DNA of 64,000 nt from Streptomyces sp. NRRL B-1347 (GTDB taxonomy: Bacteria > Actinomycetota > Actinomycetes > Streptomycetales > Streptomycetaceae). This document shows, piece by piece, positions 44,831 to 53,264 of the stretch; within the stretch, counting starts at the first letter, position 1, and each line of letters starts with the position of its first letter. The position numbers and the translations under genes were made by a program. The notes under the pieces were generated by a model. That model did not search any database and was not told the origin of the DNA. It saw only the letters and a program-made list of their open reading frames with translations. Location of the stretch: positions 124,001 through 188,000 of the forward strand of contig NZ_JOJM01000003.1 of the NCBI RefSeq assembly GCF_000720325.1. The letters run 5' to 3'.

Positions 44831-45202
44831 CTAGGTCGGCTTGATCTCGCCCGCGAAGACGATGATCTGGTCGATGAGGCTGCGGCGGAGGTGGACGACG
44901 TCCGTGCCCGCGAGCCGTGGGCCCTCGTCGGGTGTGGTGAACACCCACTGGTATCGCGCCCATTCGTCCGGCATGTCCACCGCCGAGCAGCGCACCATCG
45001 TGCCGGTGCCCGCCGGGTGCCTCCGGATGTCGAGGACGAACCGCTCGACCGCCTCGATCCCCTCGCTGCGGCCCAACGGCCCCCAGAACACCACGTCCGA
45101 GGTCAGGGCCTGGGCCAGCAGCGTGGTCACGTAACTGTCGTTCGAGGCGTTGAACGCGGAGATGAACGTGTCGATCGCGGACCGCGCGGTCTCTTCCTGC
45201 AT
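44831..45202 (-). CDS. SnoaL-like NTF2-fold protein
   Basis: 123 aa. It has the alpha+beta NTF2/SnoaL pattern: AIDTFISAFNASNDSYVTTL, VVFWGPLGRSEGIEAVERFV, then paired strands to the end. The family includes isomerases, cyclases and stress proteins, so the activity cannot be given. ATG 45202 is preceded by TATGAC ~10 nt upstream and lacks a ribosome site, suggesting a leaderless or near-leaderless mRNA. Confidence 0.82.
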   Translation of the reverse strand: MQEETARSAIDTFISAFNASNDSYVTTLLAQALTSDVVFWGPLGRSEGIEAVERFVLDIRRHPAGTGTMVRCSAVDMPDEWARYQWVFTTPDEGPRLAGTDVVHLRRSLIDQIIVFAGEIKPT

Positions 45203-45309
45203 GCACCAGTCATACCAGGCGCCTCCCGGAACGCGCCCGGGTGCCGACGTCATCGGACGCGGCGGCACCCGGTCCCCCTACGAGCGGCTTCGGCAGCTAC
45301 TGTCGCGGG

Positions 45310-46407
45310 ATGCCAGGACCGACCGCAGGAAGCGCCGTTCCCGGAGGGAAGGCCCGCACGCTCGCCCGGACGTACCGGCGCTTCGGCGAGGTCGAGGCCG
45401 CCGGGACGTCGCCGCTGTACGAGCGCGTCGCCCTCGCCCTGAGCGAGTCCGACGCGGCGCTGCGCGCCATCGGGGAGGCACCGGCGCGCAAGCGGCACCC
45501 CCGGGTGATCCTCGCCGCGCTGTACGACCTCGCCCTCGCCGGACGCGCTCCGGCGCTGGCCGCGGCCTATGCCGCGGCGGACGCCGACGCCGCCGCCCGC
45601 GCGGCGATCGACACGCTGCTGCACATGACCGACGCCGTCGTGGCCACCGCCGTACGCCGACGGACGCGGACCGACGAGGCCGGGCGCTGCGGCGTGCTGT
45701 ACCCGGCCGTCGCGGAGGCGGCGCGCCGGGCGGGCGCGGACGCGGTCGGCCTGATCGACGTGGGCTGTTCGGCCGGGCTCAATCTCAACGTCGATCGCGT
45801 GGGCATCACGTACAGCGACGGCACCTCGCTGGGCGACCCGTCGTCTCCCGTGCAGCTGTCGCCGTCCGTCGTGGGCGGCCGGCCGGTCCCCGCCTCGGCG
45901 ATGCCCGAGGTGGTCGCCCGCGTCGGCGTCGACCTCGATCCGTTCGACGTGACCGACGCGGATGACGCCCGCTGGTTGCGTGCCTGCCTGGGGCCGGATC
46001 AGCCGGAGCGGATCGCCCGGCTCGCGGCGGAGATGGCGTTGGCGGCGACGGCTCCTCCGCTGCTGCTGCGCGGCGACGCCGTCGACGTGCTGCCCGAGGC
46101 CGTCGCCGCGGTGCCCGCCGGTGCCCTCCCCGTCGTCACCACGACGTGGGCGCTGTCGGACTTCCCGGTGGAGAGCCGCCTGCGCTTCCTCCACCGCCTG
46201 CACGCGGCGGCGGTCGGCCGGGCGGTGGCGTGGGTGTCGGTGGAAGGGGTCGGAGTCGCACCGGCGGCCCCGACCCTCGGCGACCGCCCCGCCTCCGGCC
46301 ACAGCGTCATCGGCCTGACCGTGTTCCGCCACTCGACCCTCCACGCCGAGGCCCTGGGCCGCTGCTGGTCGCGGGGGCGCCTGCTGTCCTGGCTGGCGGC
46401 TCCCTAG
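45310..46407 (+). CDS. DUF2332 family protein
   Basis: 365 aa. It begins ARTLARTYRRFGEVEAAGTS and has LIDVGCSAGLNLNVDRVG, a methyltransferase-like motif I, and ends with LPVVTTTWALSDFPVESRLR. This is the actinobacterial DUF2332 family; a SAM-dependent fold is likely but no activity is established. A TACTGT -10-like box ends 6 nt before ATG 45310, so the mRNA is probably leaderless. The stop overlaps that of the convergent aminotransferase. Confidence 0.88.
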   Translation: MPGPTAGSAVPGGKARTLARTYRRFGEVEAAGTSPLYERVALALSESDAALRAIGEAPARKRHPRVILAALYDLALAGRAPALAAAYAAADADAAARAAIDTLLHMTDAVVATAVRRRTRTDEAGRCGVLYPAVAEAARRAGADAVGLIDVGCSAGLNLNVDRVGITYSDGTSLGDPSSPVQLSPSVVGGRPVPASAMPEVVARVGVDLDPFDVTDADDARWLRACLGPDQPERIARLAAEMALAATAPPLLLRGDAVDVLPEAVAAVPAGALPVVTTTWALSDFPVESRLRFLHRLHAAAVGRAVAWVSVEGVGVAPAAPTLGDRPASGHSVIGLTVFRHSTLHAEALGRCWSRGRLLSWLAAP

Positions 46408-47207
46408 GGACGCACCAGCGGCTCCGCCTCGTACGCCTTGTGCAGCAGGTCCAGGAAGTCCGGGGCCTCGGGGAGCGGGGTGGAGCCGATGCGATGGACC
46501 GGGACGCCGGGGGTCCAGGAGTTCATGACGACGGCCCCGGACAGCGACGGCAGGTCGGCGGGGGTGACCTCCCGCTCGTGCTGCGGGACGCCGAGGCGCT
46601 CCAGTTGGCGGCGGACGATGCTCATGGTGGTGCCCGTGAGGACGTCGGCGACGGGCCAGACCACGGCGGAGCCGTCCCAGAAGGCCAGGTTCCAGATGGT
46701 CGCCTCGCTGAGCCGGCCCCTGCGGTCGACGAAGGCGGCGTCGTCGAAGCCCTCGGCGACGGCCTGCCGCAGGAGGTGCGTCTTGGCGACCTCGCCCACG
46801 TGCTTCACGGCGGGGAGGTCCCGCTCGTGCTCGACGGCGGCGAGGGACAGCGGGTCTGCGGGGCCGGAGGACGCCGGTCCCGTGCGGACGAGGACGGCGG
46901 GCTCCGCGTCCGGCCCGGCGGCGGTGAACTCGCCCGCCCGCGAGTACAGCGTCGCCGTCAGCGAGTGGTTATCGGGACCGGCCTCGATCGCCGTCCGCAG
47001 CAGGGCGCGCACCCGGTCGTCGGGCAGCGCGCGGCCGAAGAGCTGCTCGGAGGCGAGCCGCAGTCGCCGCAGGTGGAGGTCGAGTCCGCGCACCCGGCCG
47101 GCGCGCACCTGCGCGGCGGTGAAGTGGGCGAAGCCCGCGAAGGCGAGCGGCGCCAGCTCTTCGGCGGTGGCCGGGCGGCCGTCGAGGTGGGTGACGAACG
47201 AGGTCAT
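46404..47207 (-). CDS. Class IV PLP aminotransferase-like protein
   Basis: 267 aa. It has the branched-chain/aminodeoxychorismate-lyase fold: RGLDLHLRRLRLASEQLFGR, the PLP Lys in LPAVKHVGEVAKTHLLR, and RLSEATIWNLAFWDG with the conserved Glu. The substrate is unknown. Divergent from the MerR gene at 47313, with an operator between. Confidence 0.92.
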   Translation of the reverse strand: MTSFVTHLDGRPATAEELAPLAFAGFAHFTAAQVRAGRVRGLDLHLRRLRLASEQLFGRALPDDRVRALLRTAIEAGPDNHSLTATLYSRAGEFTAAGPDAEPAVLVRTGPASSGPADPLSLAAVEHERDLPAVKHVGEVAKTHLLRQAVAEGFDDAAFVDRRGRLSEATIWNLAFWDGSAVVWPVADVLTGTTMSIVRRQLERLGVPQHEREVTPADLPSLSGAVVMNSWTPGVPVHRIGSTPLPEAPDFLDLLHKAYEAEPLVRP

Positions 47208-47268
47208 GCCGTGCTCCCGTGACGTGGATCGCCAGGCGTGGAATGCCTGGTCACGGGGTGACGTTAAG

Positions 47269-47288
47269 CCTTCACATCGGTGACAAGG
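47269..47288. promoter_or_regulatory. MerR-type operator
   Basis: CCTTCACATCGGTGACAAGG, a 20-bp imperfect dyad (CCTT/AAGG ends), similar to the site at 25603, within the aminotransferase/MerR gap. It is followed by GTCAAGG. Confidence 0.6.
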
Positions 47289-47312
47289 TCAAGGCGGACA
47301 GGGCGGGAGCGG

Positions 47313-47657
47313 ATGCTGATCGGGGAGTTGTCCCGGCGTACCGGGGTCAGCACGAGGCTGTTGCGGTACTACGAGGCCCAGGGCCTCCTTGAGGTGGAGC
47401 GCGGCTCCAACGGCTATCGCGAGTACGCCGAGGACGCGGTCGTGACCGTCCGCAAGGTGCGGGCCCTGCTCGACGCGGGTCTGACCACCGAGGTGATCCG
47501 CGTGGTGCTGCCCTGCACCCGGGGCGAGCAGCCAGGGTTCGACTGGTGCGCGGATCTGCGGGCGCTCCTGGACCGGGAGTTGGCGGTCATGGACGAGCGC
47601 ATCGACGACCTCCGGCGCAGCCGTGGTGCGCTCGCGGGCTATTTGGAGCAGCCCTGA
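47313..47657 (+). CDS. MerR-family regulator
   Basis: 114 aa. The HTH and wing are LIGELSRRTGVSTRLLRYYE and GSNGYREYAEDAVVTVRKVR, then a dimer helix (LRALLDRELAVMDERIDDLR). The segment VVLPCTRGEQPGFDWCADL has two Cys. GGGAGCGG precedes ATG 47313. Likely controls the divergent aminotransferase. Confidence 0.94.
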   Translation: MLIGELSRRTGVSTRLLRYYEAQGLLEVERGSNGYREYAEDAVVTVRKVRALLDAGLTTEVIRVVLPCTRGEQPGFDWCADLRALLDRELAVMDERIDDLRRSRGALAGYLEQP

Positions 47658-47673
47658 GCCCCGCCCCCGCGGG

Positions 47674-48531
47674 TCAGGTGGTGGCCAGCAGGAGGTCCTC
47701 TCCGGTCGACGGGCGGAGGCCGTCGGCGCGGCCCGCGAAGTAGCGCTCGGCGAGGGCGCCGCCGGAGATGTGCCGGGCGTCCCTGAAGCCGACCTGACAG
47801 GCCAGTTCGAGCAGGTCCTGCGGGGCGTAGAAGCTGATGAACGGCGTGCCGGACGCCCGCGCGCCCGCCGCGCTCGCCGCCAGGCCGGGCCGGTCGGACG
47901 CGTCGACGAGCTCGGTCGGCAGCATGAAGGTCATGGCGAGCGTGGAGCCGGGGGCGAGCCCGGCGATCTCGCGCAGGGTGGCGGTGGTGGTGTCCTTCGT
48001 GAGGTACATGCTGACGCCGGTGGAGACGACGACCGCAGGTCGCCCGGGGTCGAACCCGGCGGCGGCGAGGCGTTCGGGCCAGGACTCGCCGGACTCGAAG
48101 TCGACGGGCACCAGGTGCAGCCGGTCGGGGATGCCGTAGCCGAGTTCGGCCAGGCGGCGGCGCTTCCAGGCCTGGGTGCCGGGCTTGTCGACCTCGAAGA
48201 CGTGCAGCCGCGAGGCGAGTTCCGGCTCGCGCTGGGCGAAGGTGTCCAGGCCTGCCCCGAGGATGACGTACTGGGTGACGCCGCGGTCGGCCTGCTCGGC
48301 GACGAGGTCCTCGACGAAGCGGGCGCGGGCGACGATGGCCGCGCGGAAGCCGCGGGTGGTCCGCGGGTCCATGTCCGGCCGCTCGCGCCAGCCGTCGTCG
48401 GGGGCCGCGAGCCGCAGGCCGACCTCGTCCTTCACCACGTGCGGCGGCGCGTCGGCCTCAAGGTGCAGCGCCCGCCAGAGGGCCGTGCGCACCGCGGTGT
48501 TGTCCGGCGTCCCGGTCTGCTCGGCTGTCAT
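47674..48531 (-). CDS. SAM methyltransferase of the leucine-carboxyl (TIGR00027) type
   Basis: 285 aa. Motif I is VTQYVILGAGLDTFAQREPE, followed by HVFEVDKPGTQAWKRRRLAE and VVVSTGVSMYLTKDTTTATL, as in actinobacterial TIGR00027 putative methyltransferases. 66 bp downstream of the beta-lactamase-like gene in the same direction, so probably in one operon under the TetR at 50079. Confidence 0.92.
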   Translation of the reverse strand: MTAEQTGTPDNTAVRTALWRALHLEADAPPHVVKDEVGLRLAAPDDGWRERPDMDPRTTRGFRAAIVARARFVEDLVAEQADRGVTQYVILGAGLDTFAQREPELASRLHVFEVDKPGTQAWKRRRLAELGYGIPDRLHLVPVDFESGESWPERLAAAGFDPGRPAVVVSTGVSMYLTKDTTTATLREIAGLAPGSTLAMTFMLPTELVDASDRPGLAASAAGARASGTPFISFYAPQDLLELACQVGFRDARHISGGALAERYFAGRADGLRPSTGEDLLLATT

Positions 48532-48597
48532 GGTGCGCCTTCTCCTTCTGGGTTCGGTTCCCGGCCGGGGCCCGGAGGCCCCACAGCCGTCCGCCGG

Positions 48598-49974
48598 TCA
48601 GGGCTCCTGTCGCACCCGGTTGAAGAGGCGGCCGCCGAGGTCGATGCCGGTGATCGTGTCGTGGGGGTCGCGGGAGAAGTAGCCGCGCTCGCCCTTGAGG
48701 CCGCCTTCCAGGACGACGTATTCGTCGCCGTCGCCGGGGAGGAAGGCGATGGCCGCGGGCGGGTAGCCGGGGGGCATCTCCTCGTCCGAGGCCTCGCGGA
48801 TCTCCGGCTTGATCTCGACGGCCAGGGTGAGGCGGGTGCCGTCGGTGGCGACGTCGACGTTCATGGCGTCGATGTCGTAGCGGCCGGTGACCTGCCGGGC
48901 CAGCGTCTCGTCGTACGGGACCGGCTCCGGCTCCTTCTCGACGACGCCGAGGTAGTGCTCCAGGGCCCACTTCACCACGGACTGGTTGCAGGTGTAGCCG
49001 TCCGGGCCGAGGTTCGACAGGGCGACCACCGCGAAGTTCCGCTCCGGCACGATGAGCAGCTCGGCGAACTGCCCGGTGCCCGAGCCGCCGTGCCCGATCG
49101 CCTGGACGCCGTCCAGGTCGTGCAGGAACCAGCAGATGCCGAAGCCGTCGCCGAGCGAGCTGGAGCGCAGCTCGACCGTCCGCTCCCGCATCCGGTGCAG
49201 CGCATCGGCGGGCAACACGCCCTCGCCGTCGCCGAGTTGGAACCGGGCCCAGCGCAGCAGGTCGCTCGCCGACGAGGCGATGCCGCCGCCGGGGTTGTCG
49301 GCCCGGGCGCCCTCTTTGAAGGCTCCCCACGGCCGGGCGGGCCGCAGCGCGCCGTCGTCGTCGCGGTTGTAGCCGACCGCGAACTTGCGGACCATCACCT
49401 CGGCCAGGCCGTACACGGTGTCCGAGAGGCCGACGGGATCCAGCACGAGCGAGGCCACGGCCTGCTCGAAGGGAAGGTCCGTGACCTTCTCGATGATCCG
49501 CCCGACCAGGTTGTACCCGGCCTGGCTGTACGAGGCGCGGGTGCCGGGCGGCGCGATCAGGGGCAGTTCGTGCAGCTTCGCCACGAGCCCGGCCAGGGAG
49601 CGGTCGCCCCGGCCGTCGTCGATGAGGTTCCAGTCCAGGCCCGCGGTGTGGTTGAGCAGGTTCAGGACGGTGATCCGGCGCGCCGCGTCCTCGTCGGCGA
49701 GCCGCAGCTCGGGGACGTAGCGCCGCACCGGCGCGTCCAGGTCGACCTTCCCCTCGGCGACCAGGCGCATCAGCGCGGTCGCGGTGAACGTCTTGGACAC
49801 CGACGCCAGGTGGAACAGCGTCTTCTCGTCGACCGGCGTCGGGTTGCCGAGGCTCGTCACCCCGTGCGAGGCGAAGATCTCCTCGCCGTCCACCAGGACC
49901 CCGACGGACACCCCGGGCACCCCGAACTCCGTGGCCCGCGCCTCGACGGCTTCCGCCAGCTGCTGCTGCGACAT
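48598..49974 (-). CDS. Cytosolic beta-lactamase-family serine hydrolase
   Basis: 458 aa without signal peptide. It carries S58-V-S-K61 (HLASVSKTF), a Y-S-Q in place of Y-x-N (RASYSQAGYNL), and GHGGSGTGQ as the third motif. A ~100-residue C-terminal beta domain follows. Relatives include esterases and EstB-like enzymes rather than true beta-lactamases. ATG 49974 has GGGGGAG upstream; 49992 is an unsupported earlier start. Regulated, probably, by the triple operator just upstream. Confidence 0.9.
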   Translation of the reverse strand: MSQQQLAEAVEARATEFGVPGVSVGVLVDGEEIFASHGVTSLGNPTPVDEKTLFHLASVSKTFTATALMRLVAEGKVDLDAPVRRYVPELRLADEDAARRITVLNLLNHTAGLDWNLIDDGRGDRSLAGLVAKLHELPLIAPPGTRASYSQAGYNLVGRIIEKVTDLPFEQAVASLVLDPVGLSDTVYGLAEVMVRKFAVGYNRDDDGALRPARPWGAFKEGARADNPGGGIASSASDLLRWARFQLGDGEGVLPADALHRMRERTVELRSSSLGDGFGICWFLHDLDGVQAIGHGGSGTGQFAELLIVPERNFAVVALSNLGPDGYTCNQSVVKWALEHYLGVVEKEPEPVPYDETLARQVTGRYDIDAMNVDVATDGTRLTLAVEIKPEIREASDEEMPPGYPPAAIAFLPGDGDEYVVLEGGLKGERGYFSRDPHDTITGIDLGGRLFNRVRQEP

Positions 49975-49990
49975 CGCTCCCCCTTCGAGC

Positions 49991-50060
49991 ACTTGAACTA
50001 AGTACGAGTGCAGCGTAGACCGCCACTTGAACTAAGTGCAAGGGCAGGCATGAACTAAGT
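49991..50060. promoter_or_regulatory. Triple operator for the TetR regulator
   Basis: ACTTGAACTAAGT occurs at 49991-50003 and 50025-50037, and TGAACTAAGT again at 50051-50060. Each full copy has ACTT/AAGT ends in inverse orientation. They fill the 104-bp gap between the divergent hydrolase and TetR genes. Confidence 0.8.
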
Positions 50061-50078
50061 GCAAGTAGGGTGGTGGCC

Positions 50079-50774
50079 ATGCCGCGAGACACGCTCACCG
50101 CAGACCGGATCGTCCGTGCGGCCATCGAGCTGCTGGACGACGAGGGCCTGGACGGCCTGAACATGCGCAGCCTGGCCGGACGGCTCGGCTCGGCCGCCAC
50201 CGCCGTCTACTGGCACATCAAGACCAAGGACGAGCTGGTCCGGCTCGCCAGCGACGCGGTCTGGCTGGAGGTCGAGCTGCCCGACCTCGACGCCACGGAC
50301 TGGCGCACGGCCGCCGCCGCCCAGGCCACCGCCATGCACGCGATGCTCACCCGGCACCCCTGGCTCGGCCAGGCGTTCGGCAGCCACCTCATGCACGGCC
50401 CCGGCCAGGCGCGCTTCGACGACCTCAGCCTCGCCGTCTACGAGAAGGCGGGCTTCAGCCCCGCCGACGCGGACCGGGCCGCCGCCACGGTGTTCATCTT
50501 CGTCCTCGGCAGCGCGCTCGGCCCCGCCGCGGAGGTCTCCCTCAAGCGCCGCCTCGGCAAGAACGGGGCGAACGCCGAGCAGTTGATGGCCGACGCCATG
50601 ACCCAGGCCGCCGAGGTCGCCGAGGCGTACCCGCGGCTGCGCGCCCGCCTCGGCACGGTCTCCGCCGAGCAGTACGCCGCAGCGCCCGACGACAGCTTCG
50701 CGTTCGGCCTGCGGGCCATCCTCGACGGCTTCGAGGCCCGGCTCTCCGCGGAGCGTTCGCTCCAGGCGGAGTAG
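50079..50774 (+). CDS. TetR-family repressor (TetR_C_1 type)
   Basis: 231 aa. The HTH is ADRIVRAAIELLDDEGLDGL with LAGRLGSAATAVYWHIKTKD, followed by the larger TetR-proper C-terminal domain (RHPWLGQAFG, AAATVFIFVLGSALGPAAEV). ATG 50079 is chosen; GTG 50070/50073 are in frame. Divergent from the hydrolase/methyltransferase operon and expected to bind the 49991-50060 sites. Confidence 0.94.
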   Translation: MPRDTLTADRIVRAAIELLDDEGLDGLNMRSLAGRLGSAATAVYWHIKTKDELVRLASDAVWLEVELPDLDATDWRTAAAAQATAMHAMLTRHPWLGQAFGSHLMHGPGQARFDDLSLAVYEKAGFSPADADRAAATVFIFVLGSALGPAAEVSLKRRLGKNGANAEQLMADAMTQAAEVAEAYPRLRARLGTVSAEQYAAAPDDSFAFGLRAILDGFEARLSAERSLQAE

Positions 50775-50775
50775 C

Positions 50776-50807
50776 GCGGGGGTCCGGCTCTCAGCCGGTG
50801 CCCCCGC
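50776..50807. terminator. Terminator hairpin after TetR
   Basis: GCGGGGG-T-CCGGCT pairs with AGCCGG-TG-CCCCCGC (50776-50789 and 50793-50807), with a small internal bulge. It begins right after the TetR stop. Confidence 0.6.
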
Positions 50808-51251
50808 CGCCGGTCGGGCGGCCCTCCACGGCCAGTGCGAGCACCGCCGTCGGCTCCGCGCGCGTGCCGCGGCGGAAGTGCTGCTCGAAGGTCTCGTTGC
50901 CGATGGCGGTGCGTACGGTCCGCCAGCACCGCTCGCGGACCTGGCGGAGTTCGGGCATGCCCCGCTGACTATGTCCGACCGCGCGCCAGAGGGGCGCGCG
51001 TGCCGTGCGGCGCGTACGGGCCGGTCCCGACCCAGGGCGACCAGCGACAGCTGGTAGTCGCAGTACGCGCGCGTCGCGGCGAGCCGCTGCTCCGCCCGGC
51101 CGAAGCGGGTGGCGTCCTCCAGGCACCGGACGCCGAAGCCCCACTGGGCACGGGCGCGGGCGAGGCACTCCCCCACCGGCAGGGCGAGGAGCCGCTCCAA
51201 CTGCGCGCGGGCCTCGTGGAGATGGCCGCAGCAGGTCCGACGTGACACCAC
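50791..51251 (-). pseudogene. 3' remnant of a TPR/LuxR-type ATPase regulator gene
   Basis: Two reading frames with good codon bias abut. The first (51251 to ~51030) encodes helical TPR-like sequence (HEARAQLERLLALPVGECLA, RAEQRLAATRAYCDYQLSLV). The second (~50965 to 50791) encodes CWRTVRTAIGNETFEQHFRR with VLALAVEGR, reminiscent of the last helices of large LuxR/AfsR-like ATPases. No ATPase or HTH part remains. I read it as a frameshifted fragment of a much larger gene; the parent family is uncertain. Confidence 0.45.
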
Positions 51252-51283
51252 CGCGCCGGGACGGCCGCGCGACAGCCCCGCCC

Positions 51284-51326
51284 ATTTACTTGTATGCTCA
51301 CAATGATTTCACTAACACAAGTAAAT
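51284..51326. promoter_or_regulatory. MFS/MarR operon operator-promoter, 10-bp inverted repeat
   Basis: ATTTACTTGT (51284-51293) and ACAAGTAAAT (51317-51326) are perfect inverted copies 23 bp apart in an AT-rich island. A nested TTGT-N6-ACAA lies at 51290-51303. It sits directly before the MFS ribosome site. Confidence 0.7.
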
Positions 51327-51338
51327 CGGAGCTCCGTC

Positions 51339-52781
51339 ATGCCGGACGCCATCCCTCGACGGCCCTGGCTCGTGCTCGCCATCTGCTGCATGAGCCTGCT
51401 GATCGTCAGCCTCGACAACACGATCCTGAACGTCGCCCTGCCCTCCGTCCAGCGGGACCTGCACACTTCGGTGTCCGGCCTGCAGTGGACGGTCGACGCC
51501 TACACCCTGGTCCTCGCAAGCCTGTTGATGTTCTCCGGGTCGACCGCCGACCGCGTCGGCCGCCGCCGGGTCTTCCAGGTGGGGCTCGTCGTCTTCACCG
51601 CGGCGTCCCTGCTGTGCAGCCTCGCCCCCGGGCTCGGCTGGCTCGTCGTCGCGCGGATCCTCCAGGCCGTCGGCGGCTCGATGCTGAACCCCGTCGCCAT
51701 GTCGATCATCACCAACACCTTCACCGACGCCCGGCAGCGCGCCCGCGCCATCGGCGTGTGGAGCGCCGTCGTGGGCGTCAGCATGGCCGCGGGGCCGATC
51801 GTCGGCGGAGCCCTGGTGGAGTCGATCGGCTGGCGGTCGATCTTCTGGCTCAACGTGCCGATCGGCCTGGCCGCGCTGTCCCTGACCCGGCGGTACGTCC
51901 CGGAGTCACGGGCGTCGCGGGCCCGCCGGGCGGATCCGTTCGGCCAGGTCCTCATCGCCGTGCTCCTCGCCGCGCTCACGTACGCGATCATCGAGTCGCC
52001 CCACCTCGGCTGGGCCTCGCCCCTCGTCGTCGGCTGCGCGGCCGCGGCGCTGTGCGCGCTCCTCGGTCTGCTCTGGTACGAGCCGCGGCGCAGCGACCCC
52101 CTCATCGACCTGCGCTTCTTCCGCTCCGCACCGTTCTCGGGAGCCATCGCGATCGCGGTGGTCACGTTCGCCGCCCTCGGCGGCTTCCTGTTCGTCAGCT
52201 CCTTGTACCTGCAGAACGTGCGGCAGTACGACGCCCTGCACGCCGGGCTCTTCATGCTGCCCATGGCGGTCATGGCGATGCTGGCCGCGCCGGTGTCAGG
52301 CCGCCTCGTGGCCTCGCGGGGGCCGCGCACTCCGCTGCTGCTCGCGGGGGCGGCGCTGTGCGCGAGCGCCGTGCTCCAGGCGCTCACCTACTCCGAGCGT
52401 CTTCCGGTGGCCGTGCTCGTCGTCGCGTATCTGCTCTTCGGTACGGGCTTCGGCCTGGTCAACGCGCCCATCACCAACACCGCGGTGTCGGGGATGCCCC
52501 GCGAGCAGGCGGGGGTCGCGGCGGCCGTGGCCTCCACCAGCCGGCAGATCGGCCAGACCTTCGGGGTGGCCGTCATCGGCGCCCTCATGGCCGGTGCGGC
52601 CCGCACGGACACGGCGTCCTTCATCGACGCGGGCCGGACCGCGTGGTGGATCGTCGCCGGCTGCGGTGCCGCCGTGCTGATCATGGGTACGCTCACTACC
52701 GGCCGCTGGGGCCGGGCGACGGCGCGGCGCACAGCGCGGCAGTTCGCCGCGGAGGAGAGCAAGGAGCCACTGAACGTCTGA
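51339..52781 (+). CDS. MFS drug efflux transporter, DHA2 (14-TM) type
   Basis: 480 aa with about 14 membrane helices. DHA2 motifs: LDNTILNVALPSVQRDL (helix 1), TADRVGRRRVFQVGL (motif A) and ILQAVGGSMLNPVAMSII. It is a proton-coupled exporter of small toxic compounds. ATG 51339 has CGGAG upstream. Its stop overlaps the MarR start (TGATG), so the two are co-translated. Confidence 0.94.
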   Translation: MPDAIPRRPWLVLAICCMSLLIVSLDNTILNVALPSVQRDLHTSVSGLQWTVDAYTLVLASLLMFSGSTADRVGRRRVFQVGLVVFTAASLLCSLAPGLGWLVVARILQAVGGSMLNPVAMSIITNTFTDARQRARAIGVWSAVVGVSMAAGPIVGGALVESIGWRSIFWLNVPIGLAALSLTRRYVPESRASRARRADPFGQVLIAVLLAALTYAIIESPHLGWASPLVVGCAAAALCALLGLLWYEPRRSDPLIDLRFFRSAPFSGAIAIAVVTFAALGGFLFVSSLYLQNVRQYDALHAGLFMLPMAVMAMLAAPVSGRLVASRGPRTPLLLAGAALCASAVLQALTYSERLPVAVLVVAYLLFGTGFGLVNAPITNTAVSGMPREQAGVAAAVASTSRQIGQTFGVAVIGALMAGAARTDTASFIDAGRTAWWIVAGCGAAVLIMGTLTTGRWGRATARRTARQFAAEESKEPLNV

Positions 52782-53230
52782 TGGAGCACCACGCCGACAA
52801 GGCCCCCGCGGGGGACGACGACATCGCCAGGGCGGCAGCCCGTGCCTGGCAGGGGCTGAACACGCTCCTGCTGGAGCGCTACCAGCTCCGCAAGGCCGTC
52901 TCCGAGGCCCTCGGCATGAGCTTCAGCCGCGTCCGGGCGCTGCGCCGCCTCGCCCCGGGCCCGATCAGCCTGCGCGAACTGGCCGAGCGGATGGGCTCGG
53001 ACCCGCCCTACACCACGGTCATCGTCGACGACCTGGTGCGGCGGGGCCTGGCCGAGCGCATCACCAACCCCACCGACCGCCGCTCCAAGCTGGTCCACCT
53101 CACCGACGACGGGCAGGCGAAGGCCGACCTCGCCATCTCCATCCTCACCACCCCGCCCGACGACTTGCTCGCCCTGCCCCGCGAGGACATCGAGGCGCTC
53201 GACCGCATCGTGGCGAAGCTCCTGGACTGA
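52781..53230 (+). CDS. MarR-family regulator coupled to the MFS gene
   Basis: 149 aa. It has winged-helix MarR features: GPISLRELAERMGSDPPYTT, VIVDDLVRRGLAERITNPTD and RRSKLVHLTDDG. Overlapping the transporter stop, it probably represses the operon by binding the inverted repeat at 51284 and releases on the exported drug. Confidence 0.94.
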   Translation: MEHHADKAPAGDDDIARAAARAWQGLNTLLLERYQLRKAVSEALGMSFSRVRALRRLAPGPISLRELAERMGSDPPYTTVIVDDLVRRGLAERITNPTDRRSKLVHLTDDGQAKADLAISILTTPPDDLLALPREDIEALDRIVAKLLD

Positions 53231-53264
53231 GCATCCCCGGCGGGGCGTTCCCCGGCGGGCCCGC

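Noticed and set aside
47623..50001. 792-aa forward frame antisense to the methyltransferase and serine hydrolase
   Set aside because: The reverse-strand proteins have clear catalytic motifs; the forward frame has none.
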